Source: Rhizobiaceae bacterium
GTDB taxonomy: Bacteria > Pseudomonadota > Alphaproteobacteria > Rhizobiales > Rhizobiaceae
Reading direction: 5' to 3'
Length of the DNA stretch: 54,024 bases
NCBI GenBank assembly: GCA_028279875.1
Contig: JANQMU010000068.1
Span: forward strand, 1-54,024
Position 1 is the first letter of the stretch; every line of letters begins with the position of its first letter. Both the position numbers and the translations under genes were made by a program. A model generated the notes under the pieces. It was not told the DNA's origin, did no database searches, and saw nothing but the letters and a program-made list of their open reading frames with translations. Positions 25,713-33,979 of the stretch are shown here, piece after piece.

Positions 25713-26615
25713 CTAACGGCGGCTGCGCTTGGCGCGCTTTTCGAGATTGGCGAACAGGACGGCGAAACTGTAGCACAGCGTGAAATACATGCCGCCGACG
25801 AGGATCCAGGTTTCGAACACGCGGGTGGTGGAGGCGGCGACCTCATTGGCCAGGAATGTCAGTTCCTGGATGGAAATCAGTGAGACGATTGCCGAATCCT
25901 TGATCAGGGTGATGAACTGGCCGGCGAGTGGCGGCAGGATGCGTCGGATCGCCTGCGGCAGGATGACATCGCGCAGCACGTTGAAGCGCGACAGGCCGAT
26001 GGCGCGGGCCGCCTCCCATTGTCCCTTTTCGATGGACTGGATGCCGGCGCGGACGATCTCGGTGATATAGGCCGCCTCGAACAGCGCGAGGCAGACCATG
26101 CCGGCCAGGAAATTGGTCAGCAGTTCCGGTTCGCCGAACATGAACCGGAGTATCGGATTGGCGAACACCGTGTCGTCTGCGTCGATATAGTCCAGTCCGA
26201 CGGCCGGGAAGATCTGGCTGGAGATGAAGAAATAGAAGATGAAGATGAAGACGACCGGCGGGATGTTGCGGATCAGTTCGACATAGCAGCGGCTGATGAT
26301 CTGGAGCTTGAGATTGCTGGTGGTGCGCCAGTAGCCCATCACGAGGCCGATGATGGTGGCGAGTATGGTCGCCCACACCGCCAGCCGCAGCGTGGTGAAC
26401 AGGCCGCGAAGCAGCAGGTTCGTCACCCAGCTGTGAGTTTCCTCGTCGTAACGGATGACGAAGCTGAAGACCCGCGACCAGTCCCAGCGATAGACGAGGA
26501 CGTCGTTGACCCGATAGGCCGCATAGGCGACGAACAGGGCGGCCGCGAGAAACAGCAGATAGTCATACCATCGAAGCGGTTTCCTGACGGCCGGCGGTGG
26601 CGTGTTGCGATCCAT
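25713..26615 (-). CDS. polar amino-acid ABC transporter permease (second)
   Basis: A 300-residue permease of the HisMQ/GlnP type with an N-terminal helix at about 17-35, four to five more helices and the EAA loop [28 protein letters not shown]. An additional [14 protein letters not shown] stretch is typical of the family. It ends in basic KRAKRSRR. It lies 14 bases before the ATPase gene and pairs with the other permease at 27540. Confidence 0.94.
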   Translation of the reverse strand: MDRNTPPPAVRKPLRWYDYLLFLAAALFVAYAAYRVNDVLVYRWDWSRVFSFVIRYDEETHSWVTNLLLRGLFTTLRLAVWATILATIIGLVMGYWRTTSNLKLQIISRCYVELIRNIPPVVFIFIFYFFISSQIFPAVGLDYIDADDTVFANPILRFMFGEPELLTNFLAGMVCLALFEAAYITEIVRAGIQSIEKGQWEAARAIGLSRFNVLRDVILPQAIRRILPPLAGQFITLIKDSAIVSLISIQELTFLANEVAASTTRVFETWILVGGMYFTLCYSFAVLFANLEKRAKRSRR

Positions 26616-26686
26616 GGTCCTGTCCCGTCACGGGAAGCACCGGCCGGCGTGACCGCCGACCGGAGCCGTTGGTTCGCTTCTCAAGT

Positions 26687-27517
26687 CTACTGGTTGGCGG
26701 CGACCATGTCCTTCCAGGCGGACTGGTTCTTGAACCAGTAGTCATGGGTTTCCTGAAGCCAGCCATTGCTGGTGTTGACCAGGATCCAGTTGCTGAAGAA
26801 GTTCAGCCCGTCGACGTCGCCCTTGCGCAACGCGAAGGCCTCGTCGCCGCGGGTCAGATTGTCACCCTCGAAGGCGACGAACACCTTGTCGGGATAGGCT
26901 TCCGACCAGAAACGCGGCTTGGGCGCGCTGGAGATCATCGCGTGGGCATTGCCGTTGACGACTTCCTGGAAGGCCTGGGCATCATCGTCGAAGCGACGAA
27001 GCTGAGCCTTGGGGAAGATGTTCTGGGCGGCCTTGCAGGGCGTCGCGCCGCGCCGGCAGGCGATGGTGACTCCGGCGGCGTTGAAGTCCTCGAGCGTCCT
27101 CATGTCGCCGGCAAGCTGCATGCTGGCGGCCATCTGCTGGCCCGAATGGGCATAGGGGATCGTGAAATTGACGGTCAGATTGCGCTGCGGCGTGATCGAC
27201 ATGCCGCCGATGATCAGGTCGAATTTCTTGGCGATCAGCGCCGGGATGATACCGCTCCAGGCGGTCGGGACGAATTCGACCTTGACGCCCATATCGGCGG
27301 CCACCTTCTTGGCGACGTCGATTTCGAAGCCGATCAGATTGCCTTCCTTGTCGCGCATCGCCCAGGGCACGAAAGTCGACATGCCGACCCGCAGTGTCCC
27401 GCGCTTCTGCACGTCTTCGAGCACACCGGCGGTTGCCGTGCCGAGTGTTGTCGCAAATCCGGCGATGGCGATTGCGGCTGCCGGCAGGATGGCCTTCAAA
27501 GTCTTTAGAAAAGTCAT
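26687..27517 (-). CDS. polar amino-acid-type periplasmic binding protein
   Basis: A 276-residue family 3 solute-binding protein. The signal peptide is at residues 1-30 (ending TATA), followed by GTLRVGMSTFVPWAMRDKEGNLIGFEIDVAKKVAADMGVKVEFV, the family signature. Ligands of this family are polar amino acids or opines. It lies between the two permease genes. Its nearness to the aminotransferase/decarboxylase cluster suggests that the imported amino acid feeds it, but this is inference. Confidence 0.94.
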   Translation of the reverse strand: MTFLKTLKAILPAAAIAIAGFATTLGTATAGVLEDVQKRGTLRVGMSTFVPWAMRDKEGNLIGFEIDVAKKVAADMGVKVEFVPTAWSGIIPALIAKKFDLIIGGMSITPQRNLTVNFTIPYAHSGQQMAASMQLAGDMRTLEDFNAAGVTIACRRGATPCKAAQNIFPKAQLRRFDDDAQAFQEVVNGNAHAMISSAPKPRFWSEAYPDKVFVAFEGDNLTRGDEAFALRKGDVDGLNFFSNWILVNTSNGWLQETHDYWFKNQSAWKDMVAANQ

Positions 27518-27539
27518 GCTGGTTTCCCTTCTGGTTTTG

Positions 27540-28391
27540 CTATCGTTTGCCTTTGTTCATCTTCTTTTCGAGCATGCTGACCGCCACCGATAGCGAGATG
27601 GTCAGCACGAGATACATGCCCGCCACGATGAACCACACCTCGAACGCCATGAAGGTGTCGGAGATCAGGTTCAGCCCCGCGGTCGTCAGTTCCGAAACGG
27701 CGATGACGCTGACGATGGCCGAATGCTTGATGAGCGAAATCAGCAGGCCGGTCAGCGGCGGCAGGATCAGCGGCATGGATTGCGGGACGATGATGTAGCG
27801 GTATTTATCGGCCGTCGTCAGGCCGACGGCATCGCCGGCCTCGAACTGGCCGCGGTCGACGCCCTCGATACCGCCGCGGATGATTTCGGCGGCAAAGGAC
27901 CCTTCGAAAAAGGACAGGCACAAAACGCCCGCCCAGAACCGGTCGATGCCGAAGATCGGCGCCAGCACGAAATAGAACAGGAACAGTTGCACCAGCAGCG
28001 GCGTGTTGCGGATGGCCTCCAGATACCAGGTGGCGATCAGCCGCGCGGCCGTTGAATTGGAGAGGCGCGCAAAGGCGGTCACAAAGCCGATGGCGATCGC
28101 CAAGACGCCGCTGATAAGGGCCAGCCGGAGTGTTTCGATCAGCCCATAGACGAGCGGGCCCCAGATCAGTTCGCCGTCGACGATGCGGTAAAAGAAGGGC
28201 GGGACGCGATACCATTGCCAGGAATAGTCCATGGCCTCGATGCCGGCCCAGATCAGCCAGCCGATCAGCGCGAAGACAAGACCCGCCTGGGCAATCTGCC
28301 ACCAGGTTCTCAGCGCGGCGCGAATATCGAACACGTCCGGCGGACGTGCCCTGCTGACCGCCGCGCCGGCCATCGCGCTGTCATCTGCCAT
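27540..28391 (-). CDS. polar amino-acid ABC transporter permease (first)
   Basis: A 283-residue HisMQ-type permease. Helix 1 is at about 32-52; the conserved RNTPLLVQLFLFYF and the EAA loop VDRGQFEAGDAVGLTTADKYRYIIVPQSMPLI are present. It is the first gene of the four-gene importer operon. Upstream, toward the divergent LacI gene, is an AT-rich stretch with an inverted repeat that may be its control region. Confidence 0.94.
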   Translation of the reverse strand: MADDSAMAGAAVSRARPPDVFDIRAALRTWWQIAQAGLVFALIGWLIWAGIEAMDYSWQWYRVPPFFYRIVDGELIWGPLVYGLIETLRLALISGVLAIAIGFVTAFARLSNSTAARLIATWYLEAIRNTPLLVQLFLFYFVLAPIFGIDRFWAGVLCLSFFEGSFAAEIIRGGIEGVDRGQFEAGDAVGLTTADKYRYIIVPQSMPLILPPLTGLLISLIKHSAIVSVIAVSELTTAGLNLISDTFMAFEVWFIVAGMYLVLTISLSVAVSMLEKKMNKGKR

Positions 28392-28475
28392 CGTCTTCCT
28401 CCGATGCCTTCGATCACGGGAGCGGCAGTCTTGCCTCGGGCAAAGACGTACTATCGCCGCTGATCTATAGCTTTG

Positions 28476-28497
28476 TCAATGGAATTATATCTATTGA
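28476..28497. promoter_or_regulatory. candidate operator between the amino-acid importer and the LacI gene
   Basis: Inverted arms TCAATGGA (28476-28483) and TCTATTGA (28490-28497) pair in 7 of 8 positions around a 6-base AT centre. They lie in the AT-rich divergent gap. The size is right for a LacI-family or LysR site; which regulator binds is unknown. Confidence 0.35.
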
Positions 28498-28644
28498 TTT
28501 AAAAAATGTTATGTATAGAAATGGCGGGCGATCGGTCGCGTTGGGCGCAATGGAATTGGGAATCGGCAAATGGCTGCCGCGCATGTAAGATTTGGCGGCG
28601 TGAATCCGAATCAACCCGACAGCACAGGCAGATTGCTGCGATCC

Positions 28645-29685
28645 ATGGTCAAAACGGTGCCGGAGAAACACAATCCAACGGTTCAGGACGTGGCGCGCGC
28701 CGCCAATGTCTCGACAGCGACCGTCAGCCGCGCTTTGTCGGCGCCGGAGCGGGTGTCGGAAAAGGCCCGAAAGCGTGTCGAGGAGGCCATCCGGCAAACG
28801 GGTTATGTCATCAACCATACGGCGCGCAACCTGCGACGTCAGCAGACCGGCACGATCGTGGCGCTGGTGCCGGATATCGGGAATTCGCATTTTTCGAACA
28901 TCCTCAAGGGCATCGAGAGCGTGTGCGCGGAAAAGGACATCAATGTCCTGATCGCCGACACCCGCAAGCCATCGATGTCGCGCTCCAAGCTGCAGACCTA
29001 TTTCAGCCGCAACAATGTCGACGGCATCGTCATCCTCGACGGTGATATTTCGGTAGAGGAAATGCGCCGGTCGAACCTCAGTCTTCCACCGATGGTGACG
29101 GCGGGCGAATGGTGCGCCGATCCGACCGTGCCCGTCTCGCTGGTGGACAATCTGAAGGGAGCCGGCCTTGCGGTCAATCACCTGATCGAGTGCGGCCATC
29201 ACACATTCGGGCATGTGTGCGGCCTGCTCACGCATTTGCCGGGACGCGAGCGGCTTGAGGGCTTTCGCGCGACACTGGAGCAGGCGGACATGGATCCGGC
29301 CGGCGCCTGGGTGTTCGAGGGCGACTATTCCATGGAGGCGGGAAAAAACGCGGCGCAGGCCTGGCTTGCCTTGGGCGCGCGACCGACGGCGGTGTTCTGT
29401 GCCAGTGACGGCATTGCCATGGGTTTCATCGCCACGCTGCACCAGGCCGGAATCCGGGTTCCCGACGATGTTTCCGTGGTCGGATTCGACGATATCGAGG
29501 TCGCGCAGCATTACATTCCGGCCCTCACGACCATTCACCAGCCGCGCAGGGCCGTCGGGTCGTCGGCCGCGCGGGATCTGCTTGCCCTGATCGAAGGCCG
29601 CCAGCCGGACAACCGGCACTCCCGGCTTGATCCATGGCTCGTGGTTCGCGACAGCACCGCACGCCTTGCGGCTGGCCGTGCGTAG
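28645..29685 (+). CDS. LacI-family transcriptional regulator
   Basis: A 346-residue LacI/GalR regulator. The helix-turn-helix is PTVQDVARAANVSTATVSRAL, followed by the hinge and a sugar-binding-type core with VSVVGFDDIEVAQH near the end. ATG 28645 gives the normal LacI N-terminus; an ATG at 28570 would add 25 unusual residues. It is divergent from the amino-acid importer and directly upstream of a LysR gene in the same direction. The ligand is unknown; it may control the importer. Confidence 0.85.
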   Translation: MVKTVPEKHNPTVQDVARAANVSTATVSRALSAPERVSEKARKRVEEAIRQTGYVINHTARNLRRQQTGTIVALVPDIGNSHFSNILKGIESVCAEKDINVLIADTRKPSMSRSKLQTYFSRNNVDGIVILDGDISVEEMRRSNLSLPPMVTAGEWCADPTVPVSLVDNLKGAGLAVNHLIECGHHTFGHVCGLLTHLPGRERLEGFRATLEQADMDPAGAWVFEGDYSMEAGKNAAQAWLALGARPTAVFCASDGIAMGFIATLHQAGIRVPDDVSVVGFDDIEVAQHYIPALTTIHQPRRAVGSSAARDLLALIEGRQPDNRHSRLDPWLVVRDSTARLAAGRA

Positions 29686-29734
29686 TGCCAGACACAGGGC
29701 GGTGTCGAAGGCCGATCCGGCGGGGGAGCGGGCC

Positions 29735-30625
29735 ATGAAGATCACCTTTCGTCAGATCGATGCGTTCCGCACCGTGGTGTCGACCGGAACCGTCACGGAA
29801 TCGGCAAAGATGCTGGGGATTTCGCAGCCGGCCGTCAGCCGGCTTGTCTCCGATCTCGAAGCCGAGGTGGGGTTCAAGCTGTTTGCCCGGTCGGGGCGCA
29901 ATCTCAAGCCGACGCCGGAGGCGCGCCAGCTCCTGGAAGAGGTCCGGCGGGCGCTCAGCGGCCTCGAGCGCATCAAGGAAGCGGCGACCGCGATCCGCAA
30001 TTTCAGGCACGCCCAGATCCGGCTGATCACCACGCCGACCTTTTCGACCATGATCACGCCGCGGCTGATCGGTGCCTTCGCCAGACGCTGGCCGGAGGCG
30101 ATGATATCGCTGGAGATCCAGCCGAATGACGACACGGTTGAATGGATGGTTTCGCAGAATCATGATTTCGGCATCGCCTCGCCCAGCGCCCGCAACCCGA
30201 CCATCATGAGCCGGCTGCTGCTCAACAGCGAGTCGGTCTGTATCGTGCCGGAAGGCCATCGGCTGGCGGATCGCGGGCAGATCGAGCCCGGGGACCTGTC
30301 CGGCGAGAGTTTCATCTCCTATCTGCCCGATTCCGCTTTCCGGTTCGATGTCGACGAGATATTCAAGACGGCGAAGGTGGAGCGCCAGTTGCGCTACGAG
30401 GCGCGCACGACAGATGCGATCTGCCGGCTTGTTGCCGGCGGTCTCGGTGTTTCCGTGGTCGGCGCCGTGGAAGGTGAAGGCGCATCGCTCGCCGGCTGTT
30501 CGGTTCTGCCCTTCAGGCCGAGCATTCCGTTTCAGGCGGCGCTGATCTGGTCGCAGCAGAAAACGATGTCGGCCATCGCCGAGGATTTCCTGAAGATGAT
30601 CGAAGAGGATTTCAGTTCGCTGTGA
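29735..30625 (+). CDS. LysR-family transcriptional regulator
   Basis: A 296-residue LysR regulator with N-terminal AFRTVVSTGTVTESAKMLGISQPAVSRLVSDLE and a two-lobed sensor domain. The ATG at 29735 has GGGGGAG 6 bases upstream, which decides the start. It is a paralogue of the LysR by soxB at 21309. Its end overlaps the convergent decarboxylase gene by 14 bases. It is the only LysR near the 30.6-40.9 kb catabolic cluster and is the best candidate for its regulator. Confidence 0.88.
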   Translation: MKITFRQIDAFRTVVSTGTVTESAKMLGISQPAVSRLVSDLEAEVGFKLFARSGRNLKPTPEARQLLEEVRRALSGLERIKEAATAIRNFRHAQIRLITTPTFSTMITPRLIGAFARRWPEAMISLEIQPNDDTVEWMVSQNHDFGIASPSARNPTIMSRLLLNSESVCIVPEGHRLADRGQIEPGDLSGESFISYLPDSAFRFDVDEIFKTAKVERQLRYEARTTDAICRLVAGGLGVSVVGAVEGEGASLAGCSVLPFRPSIPFQAALIWSQQKTMSAIAEDFLKMIEEDFSSL

Positions 30626-31175
30626 CCGCTCTTCGAAAACGTTCCCTGGCCTGCGGGCTGTGAATGTAGTCGTAGTCGCGGGGATAGGGCTCACCTGGTT
30701 CGATATGCATGACGGCGAGGGCCGGTCCCGGTTCAGCCAGGAATTCACCGGCCTGTTGTGTGAAGAAATTCAAGTCGCTGAAGGTCACGGCGTTCGCGTA
30801 GCCGGCGCCCCGCGCGATTGCCGCAAAGTCGACGCGGCCACGTCCTGGAATCGGATGGGCGCCATTGACTTCATAGGTGCCGTTGACAAACACGAAATGA
30901 TGCAGGTTTTTCGGCGCCGCCTCGGAAATGGTGACCAGCGATCCCAGATTCATCAACAGACTGCCGTCGCCGTCGAAAACCAGGACCTTGCGGTCGGGAT
31001 TGGCAAGGGCCAGGCCGAGGCCGTGGGAGGAGGCCTGGCCCATGGCGCCGACGCCGACATAATTGAGATCGCGGGGATTGATGGCGAGCCAGTCGAAGCA
31101 GGTCTGATAGACGGCGACGACGAGTTCGTCGGTGACGTGCTGTTTCAGCACACCCAGTGCATGATCGCGCCTCAT
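30612..31175 (-). CDS. thiamine-diphosphate 2-oxo acid decarboxylase, beta (TPP-binding) subunit
   Basis: A 187-residue protein matching the C-terminal TPP-binding domain of sulfopyruvate/phosphonopyruvate decarboxylases (ComE-like). The cofactor motif is FDGDGS (68-72) with the later FVNG Asn98, and GAMGQASSHGLGLAL binds the pyrimidine side. It overlaps the alpha-subunit gene by ATGA. Together they would decarboxylate a 2-oxo acid to an aldehyde. ComDE acts on sulfopyruvate; the substrate here is not shown, and an aminotransferase upstream would supply the oxo acid. Confidence 0.82.
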   Translation of the reverse strand: MRRDHALGVLKQHVTDELVVAVYQTCFDWLAINPRDLNYVGVGAMGQASSHGLGLALANPDRKVLVFDGDGSLLMNLGSLVTISEAAPKNLHHFVFVNGTYEVNGAHPIPGRGRVDFAAIARGAGYANAVTFSDLNFFTQQAGEFLAEPGPALAVMHIEPGEPYPRDYDYIHSPQARERFRRAVTAN

Positions 31176-31720
31176 GACACCTCCGGCGCCCGGCCGACCA
31201 GGAAACAGTGCGGTGCCGAGTTTCGGTAGGCCGCCTCGATGTGATCGGTGATGGTGGCGACGTCGCCGGGGTCCTCGATGAGACTGTGCGACAGCGCCAT
31301 CGCGGTCAGCACCGGTTCGATGATGCGCACGCCGTAACTCTGCGACCGGCTGGGTTCGAGGTGCGGCTCCTTGCCCTGGAGGCCGACCATCATGCAGATG
31401 GGCAGGCCGTAATCGACCCCGATGGCGCGGATGGCGTTCAGCGAATCCATCAGGCCGGTCTGCTGCATCAGCAGCAGGGCGCGGGTGCCGTTATAGGACA
31501 TGGCGGCGCAGATCGACACGCCCTCATCCTCCTTGCAGACCCGCACCAGTTCGAAATCCGGATCCCGGGAGATCGGCCACAGCAGGCCGTCGCTGGTGAC
31601 GATATCGGGCACTGATACGACGTGGCGGATGCCGGCTTTCCTGATCTGCGCGATCATCGCCGGCCCGGAGGGGTGTTCGCAAGGTGGGCCCTCCGACAGG
31701 GCCCCGGCAGCGCTGCCCAT
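31172..31720 (-). CDS. thiamine-diphosphate 2-oxo acid decarboxylase, alpha subunit
   Basis: A 182-residue protein matching the N-terminal PYR domain of the same enzymes (ComD-like). VRVCKEDEGVSICAAMSYNG (60-79) contains the conserved catalytic glutamate that activates thiamine, followed by LLLMQQTGLMDSLNAI. The start is ATG 31720, which shares one base with the TGA of the aminotransferase gene (TGATG). The split into two subunits, alpha then beta, is the same as in comDE. Cysteate -> sulfopyruvate -> sulfoacetaldehyde is one possible use; an aromatic or imidazole oxo acid is another. Confidence 0.8.
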   Translation of the reverse strand: MGSAAGALSEGPPCEHPSGPAMIAQIRKAGIRHVVSVPDIVTSDGLLWPISRDPDFELVRVCKEDEGVSICAAMSYNGTRALLLMQQTGLMDSLNAIRAIGVDYGLPICMMVGLQGKEPHLEPSRSQSYGVRIIEPVLTAMALSHSLIEDPGDVATITDHIEAAYRNSAPHCFLVGRAPEVS

Positions 31721-32814
31721 CAGTTTCCTCCCTCGATATAGCTGGCGATGGCCTGCACGGCCGCATCCAGTTCCGATTCGCGCCCTAATGTGATGCGGAT
31801 GCAATCGCGGTAGGCCGGCGATGCAAAGCGCCGGACCGCGATTCCCCGGCGGCGCAGCGCCGCGGCGGCGGCTTCGGCGGAGCGGGCCGGATCGTTGAAC
31901 CGGACCAGAATGAAGTTGGTCTGGCTCGGATAGACCTGCAGGCCAAGGTCGGACAGGACACGGGTCATCTTTTCCCGGAGCCGCCGGTTTTCGGAAAAGA
32001 CGTGGCGCAGATGCGGCGTGTCTTCCAAAGCGGCTCTGGCGGCGGCGACGCCGGCGGTGGATACCGGAAAGGTCAGGCCGATGCGGTTGACGGTGTCGAC
32101 GATGCCGGGCGGGCCGTACATCCAGCCGATGCGGGCGCCGGCAAGGCCGAATATCTTGGAAAAGGTGCGCGTCATGACGACATTATCCGCATCCTCCACA
32201 AGCCGGTGACCGGGTTCATAATCCGGCGCGTCGACATATTCTTCGTAGGCGCAGTCGAGGACCATCAGGACATGGTCGGGGAGGCCGGCATGCAGCCGGC
32301 GGATTTCGCTGCCGCTCAGATAGGTTCCCGCCGGGTTTTCAGGATTAGCGAGATAGACGATGCGGGTCCTGTCGTTGACGCAACCCAGAATGCCGTCCAC
32401 TGAAGCCGTCAGATCGTCGTCCGGCGCGGCGATGGCGACGGCGTTGTTGGCATGGGCGTAGTTGGGGGTCTTCAGATAGCCGTTGACGCTGCGCAGAAAC
32501 TCCGTGTCCGGTCCGAGATAGGCGCGGGCGAGGCGTGCCAGCAGATCGTCCGAACCCTGGCCGATGGCGATGCGCCCGGGATCGAGATCGAAGCTCTCGG
32601 CCAGCGCCGGCGCCAGCAGGCTGCCGGGGTTTTCCAGATAGCGCTCGAGCCCCGATGCGGCGGCCTGGAAGGCCGACACAGCCAGCGGGCTCGGCCCGAA
32701 TGTGCTTTCGTTGGAATTGAGAGCGATCGAGACGGGCGGCAGGCCCTCGGCCTGCTCTGACAGCATGTGGGGTTTTATCCGGTCGATCCCCTGTTTCGGA
32801 GAAAGGGAAGACAT
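31720..32814 (-). CDS. HisC-like PLP aminotransferase
   Basis: A 364-residue class I/II aminotransferase of the histidinol-phosphate-aminotransferase type. The PLP lysine is Lys220 in TRTFSKIFGLAGARIGW; LNSNESTFGPSP and YLANPENPAGT are family signatures. It is the first gene of a three-gene minus-strand operon with the two decarboxylase subunits, so it is more likely catabolic (amino acid to 2-oxo acid) than biosynthetic. Possible substrates are histidine, aromatic amino acids or cysteate. Confidence 0.87.
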   Translation of the reverse strand: MSSLSPKQGIDRIKPHMLSEQAEGLPPVSIALNSNESTFGPSPLAVSAFQAAASGLERYLENPGSLLAPALAESFDLDPGRIAIGQGSDDLLARLARAYLGPDTEFLRSVNGYLKTPNYAHANNAVAIAAPDDDLTASVDGILGCVNDRTRIVYLANPENPAGTYLSGSEIRRLHAGLPDHVLMVLDCAYEEYVDAPDYEPGHRLVEDADNVVMTRTFSKIFGLAGARIGWMYGPPGIVDTVNRIGLTFPVSTAGVAAARAALEDTPHLRHVFSENRRLREKMTRVLSDLGLQVYPSQTNFILVRFNDPARSAEAAAAALRRRGIAVRRFASPAYRDCIRITLGRESELDAAVQAIASYIEGGN

Positions 32815-32950
32815 CGGTCGCCTTTCTGTTGCATTGACGCCAATACATTACACAATTGCCATATTTTTACAATTCACTTTCAAAAATATTATGGTATATT
32901 CGAGTTGTCCCGGGAGCGTCAGCGTCCCGACCGGATCTGGGAGTGCATTC
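32815..32950. promoter_or_regulatory. divergent promoter region of the catabolic cluster
   Basis: An AT-rich gap between the aminotransferase and deacylase genes. It contains CCATATTTTT (about 32861-32870) facing AAAAATATTATGG, an imperfect inverted repeat, and the string ATGGTATATT, similar to GGTATATATT in the soxB gap. Both gaps may bind the paralogous LysR proteins. No exact promoter is claimed. Confidence 0.35.
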
Positions 32951-33979
32951 ATGTCAAAGCCGGCCGCCCGCAGCAGGATTCGCGCCGATATCGATCTTTC
33001 CGGCGACGGAAGGCGGGTGGGCAACCTGCTGGTAACCCATTCGGACAACCGACGGCCGCTCGCCCCCTATCCGGTGCCGCTGGTGGTCCTGGCGCGCGGC
33101 AGCGGCCCGACCGTGTTGCTGATCGGCGGCGTTCACGGCGATGAATTCGAGGGGCCGGCGGCCCTGATGCGCCTCATCCAGACCCTGACGCTTGATGAGA
33201 TCAGCGGACGGATCATCTTTCTGCCGGCGCTCAATGCCACCGCCGTTGAGGCTTCGAGCCGGGTTTCGCCGCTCGACGGCGCCAATATGAACCGCGCTTT
33301 CCCCGGCAATGCCGATGGCGGCCCGACCGCCATGCTTGCCCATTATGTCGAGGAGGTGCTGTTGCCGCAATGCGATGCGGCGATCGATCTTCACGCTGGC
33401 GGTAAGGCATCGGTTTTCGCGCCATCGGCGCTCGCCACGCGGGTCGATGACGATGCCCTTTACGCCAAGAACATGGCGCTGGCGCGGGTTTTCGGCGCGC
33501 CGGTGATCTGGCAGCTTGGCGGCTATAATGATGACCGTTCGGTCAATGCCGCTGCGGCGCGCAAGGGCATTCCGATGATTGCCGCCGAACTCGGCGGTGG
33601 CGGCGGCTGCACTCCGCAGGATGCCGATCTGGCAGAGCAGGGCGTCAGGCGATGCCTTGCCTTTCTGGGTGTCACCGATGATGCTGCGGATCAGCCGCCG
33701 CCTTCCCGCGTGGTGTCGATCTCCTCGGCCGAGCAGAATCTCTATGCGCCGGCCACCGGCATTTTCGACCGTCGGTTCAAGGCCGGCGACGATGTGGCCG
33801 CAGGCCAAAGCGCCGGATGGCTGCATTTCATCGGCGAACCGGAACGGGCTTCGGTGGAACTGCACTTTGCCGGCGTCGGCATGGTGCTGGCGCACGGCAA
33901 TCGCGGTTTCGTCGAGCGTGGCGACATGCTGGCGCTGATCGCCGGCGATGTCGATGAAAATGACGAGGGCGGTCCGTGA
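32951..33979 (+). CDS. DoeB/aspartoacylase-like zinc deacylase
   Basis: A 342-residue member of the succinylglutamate desuccinylase/aspartoacylase family, closest in pattern to DoeB (N-acetyl-diaminobutyrate deacetylase of ectoine breakdown). Zinc ligands are His62 and Glu65 in GGVHGDEFEGP and His148 in AIDLHAGG; MNRAFPG and AELGGGGG are further signatures. It would remove an acyl group from an N-acyl amino acid. The ectoine hydrolase DoeA is absent, so ectoine is unlikely. ATG 32951 begins the homologous region. It overlaps the next gene by 4 bases (GTGA). Confidence 0.8.
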   Translation: MSKPAARSRIRADIDLSGDGRRVGNLLVTHSDNRRPLAPYPVPLVVLARGSGPTVLLIGGVHGDEFEGPAALMRLIQTLTLDEISGRIIFLPALNATAVEASSRVSPLDGANMNRAFPGNADGGPTAMLAHYVEEVLLPQCDAAIDLHAGGKASVFAPSALATRVDDDALYAKNMALARVFGAPVIWQLGGYNDDRSVNAAAARKGIPMIAAELGGGGGCTPQDADLAEQGVRRCLAFLGVTDDAADQPPPSRVVSISSAEQNLYAPATGIFDRRFKAGDDVAAGQSAGWLHFIGEPERASVELHFAGVGMVLAHGNRGFVERGDMLALIAGDVDENDEGGP

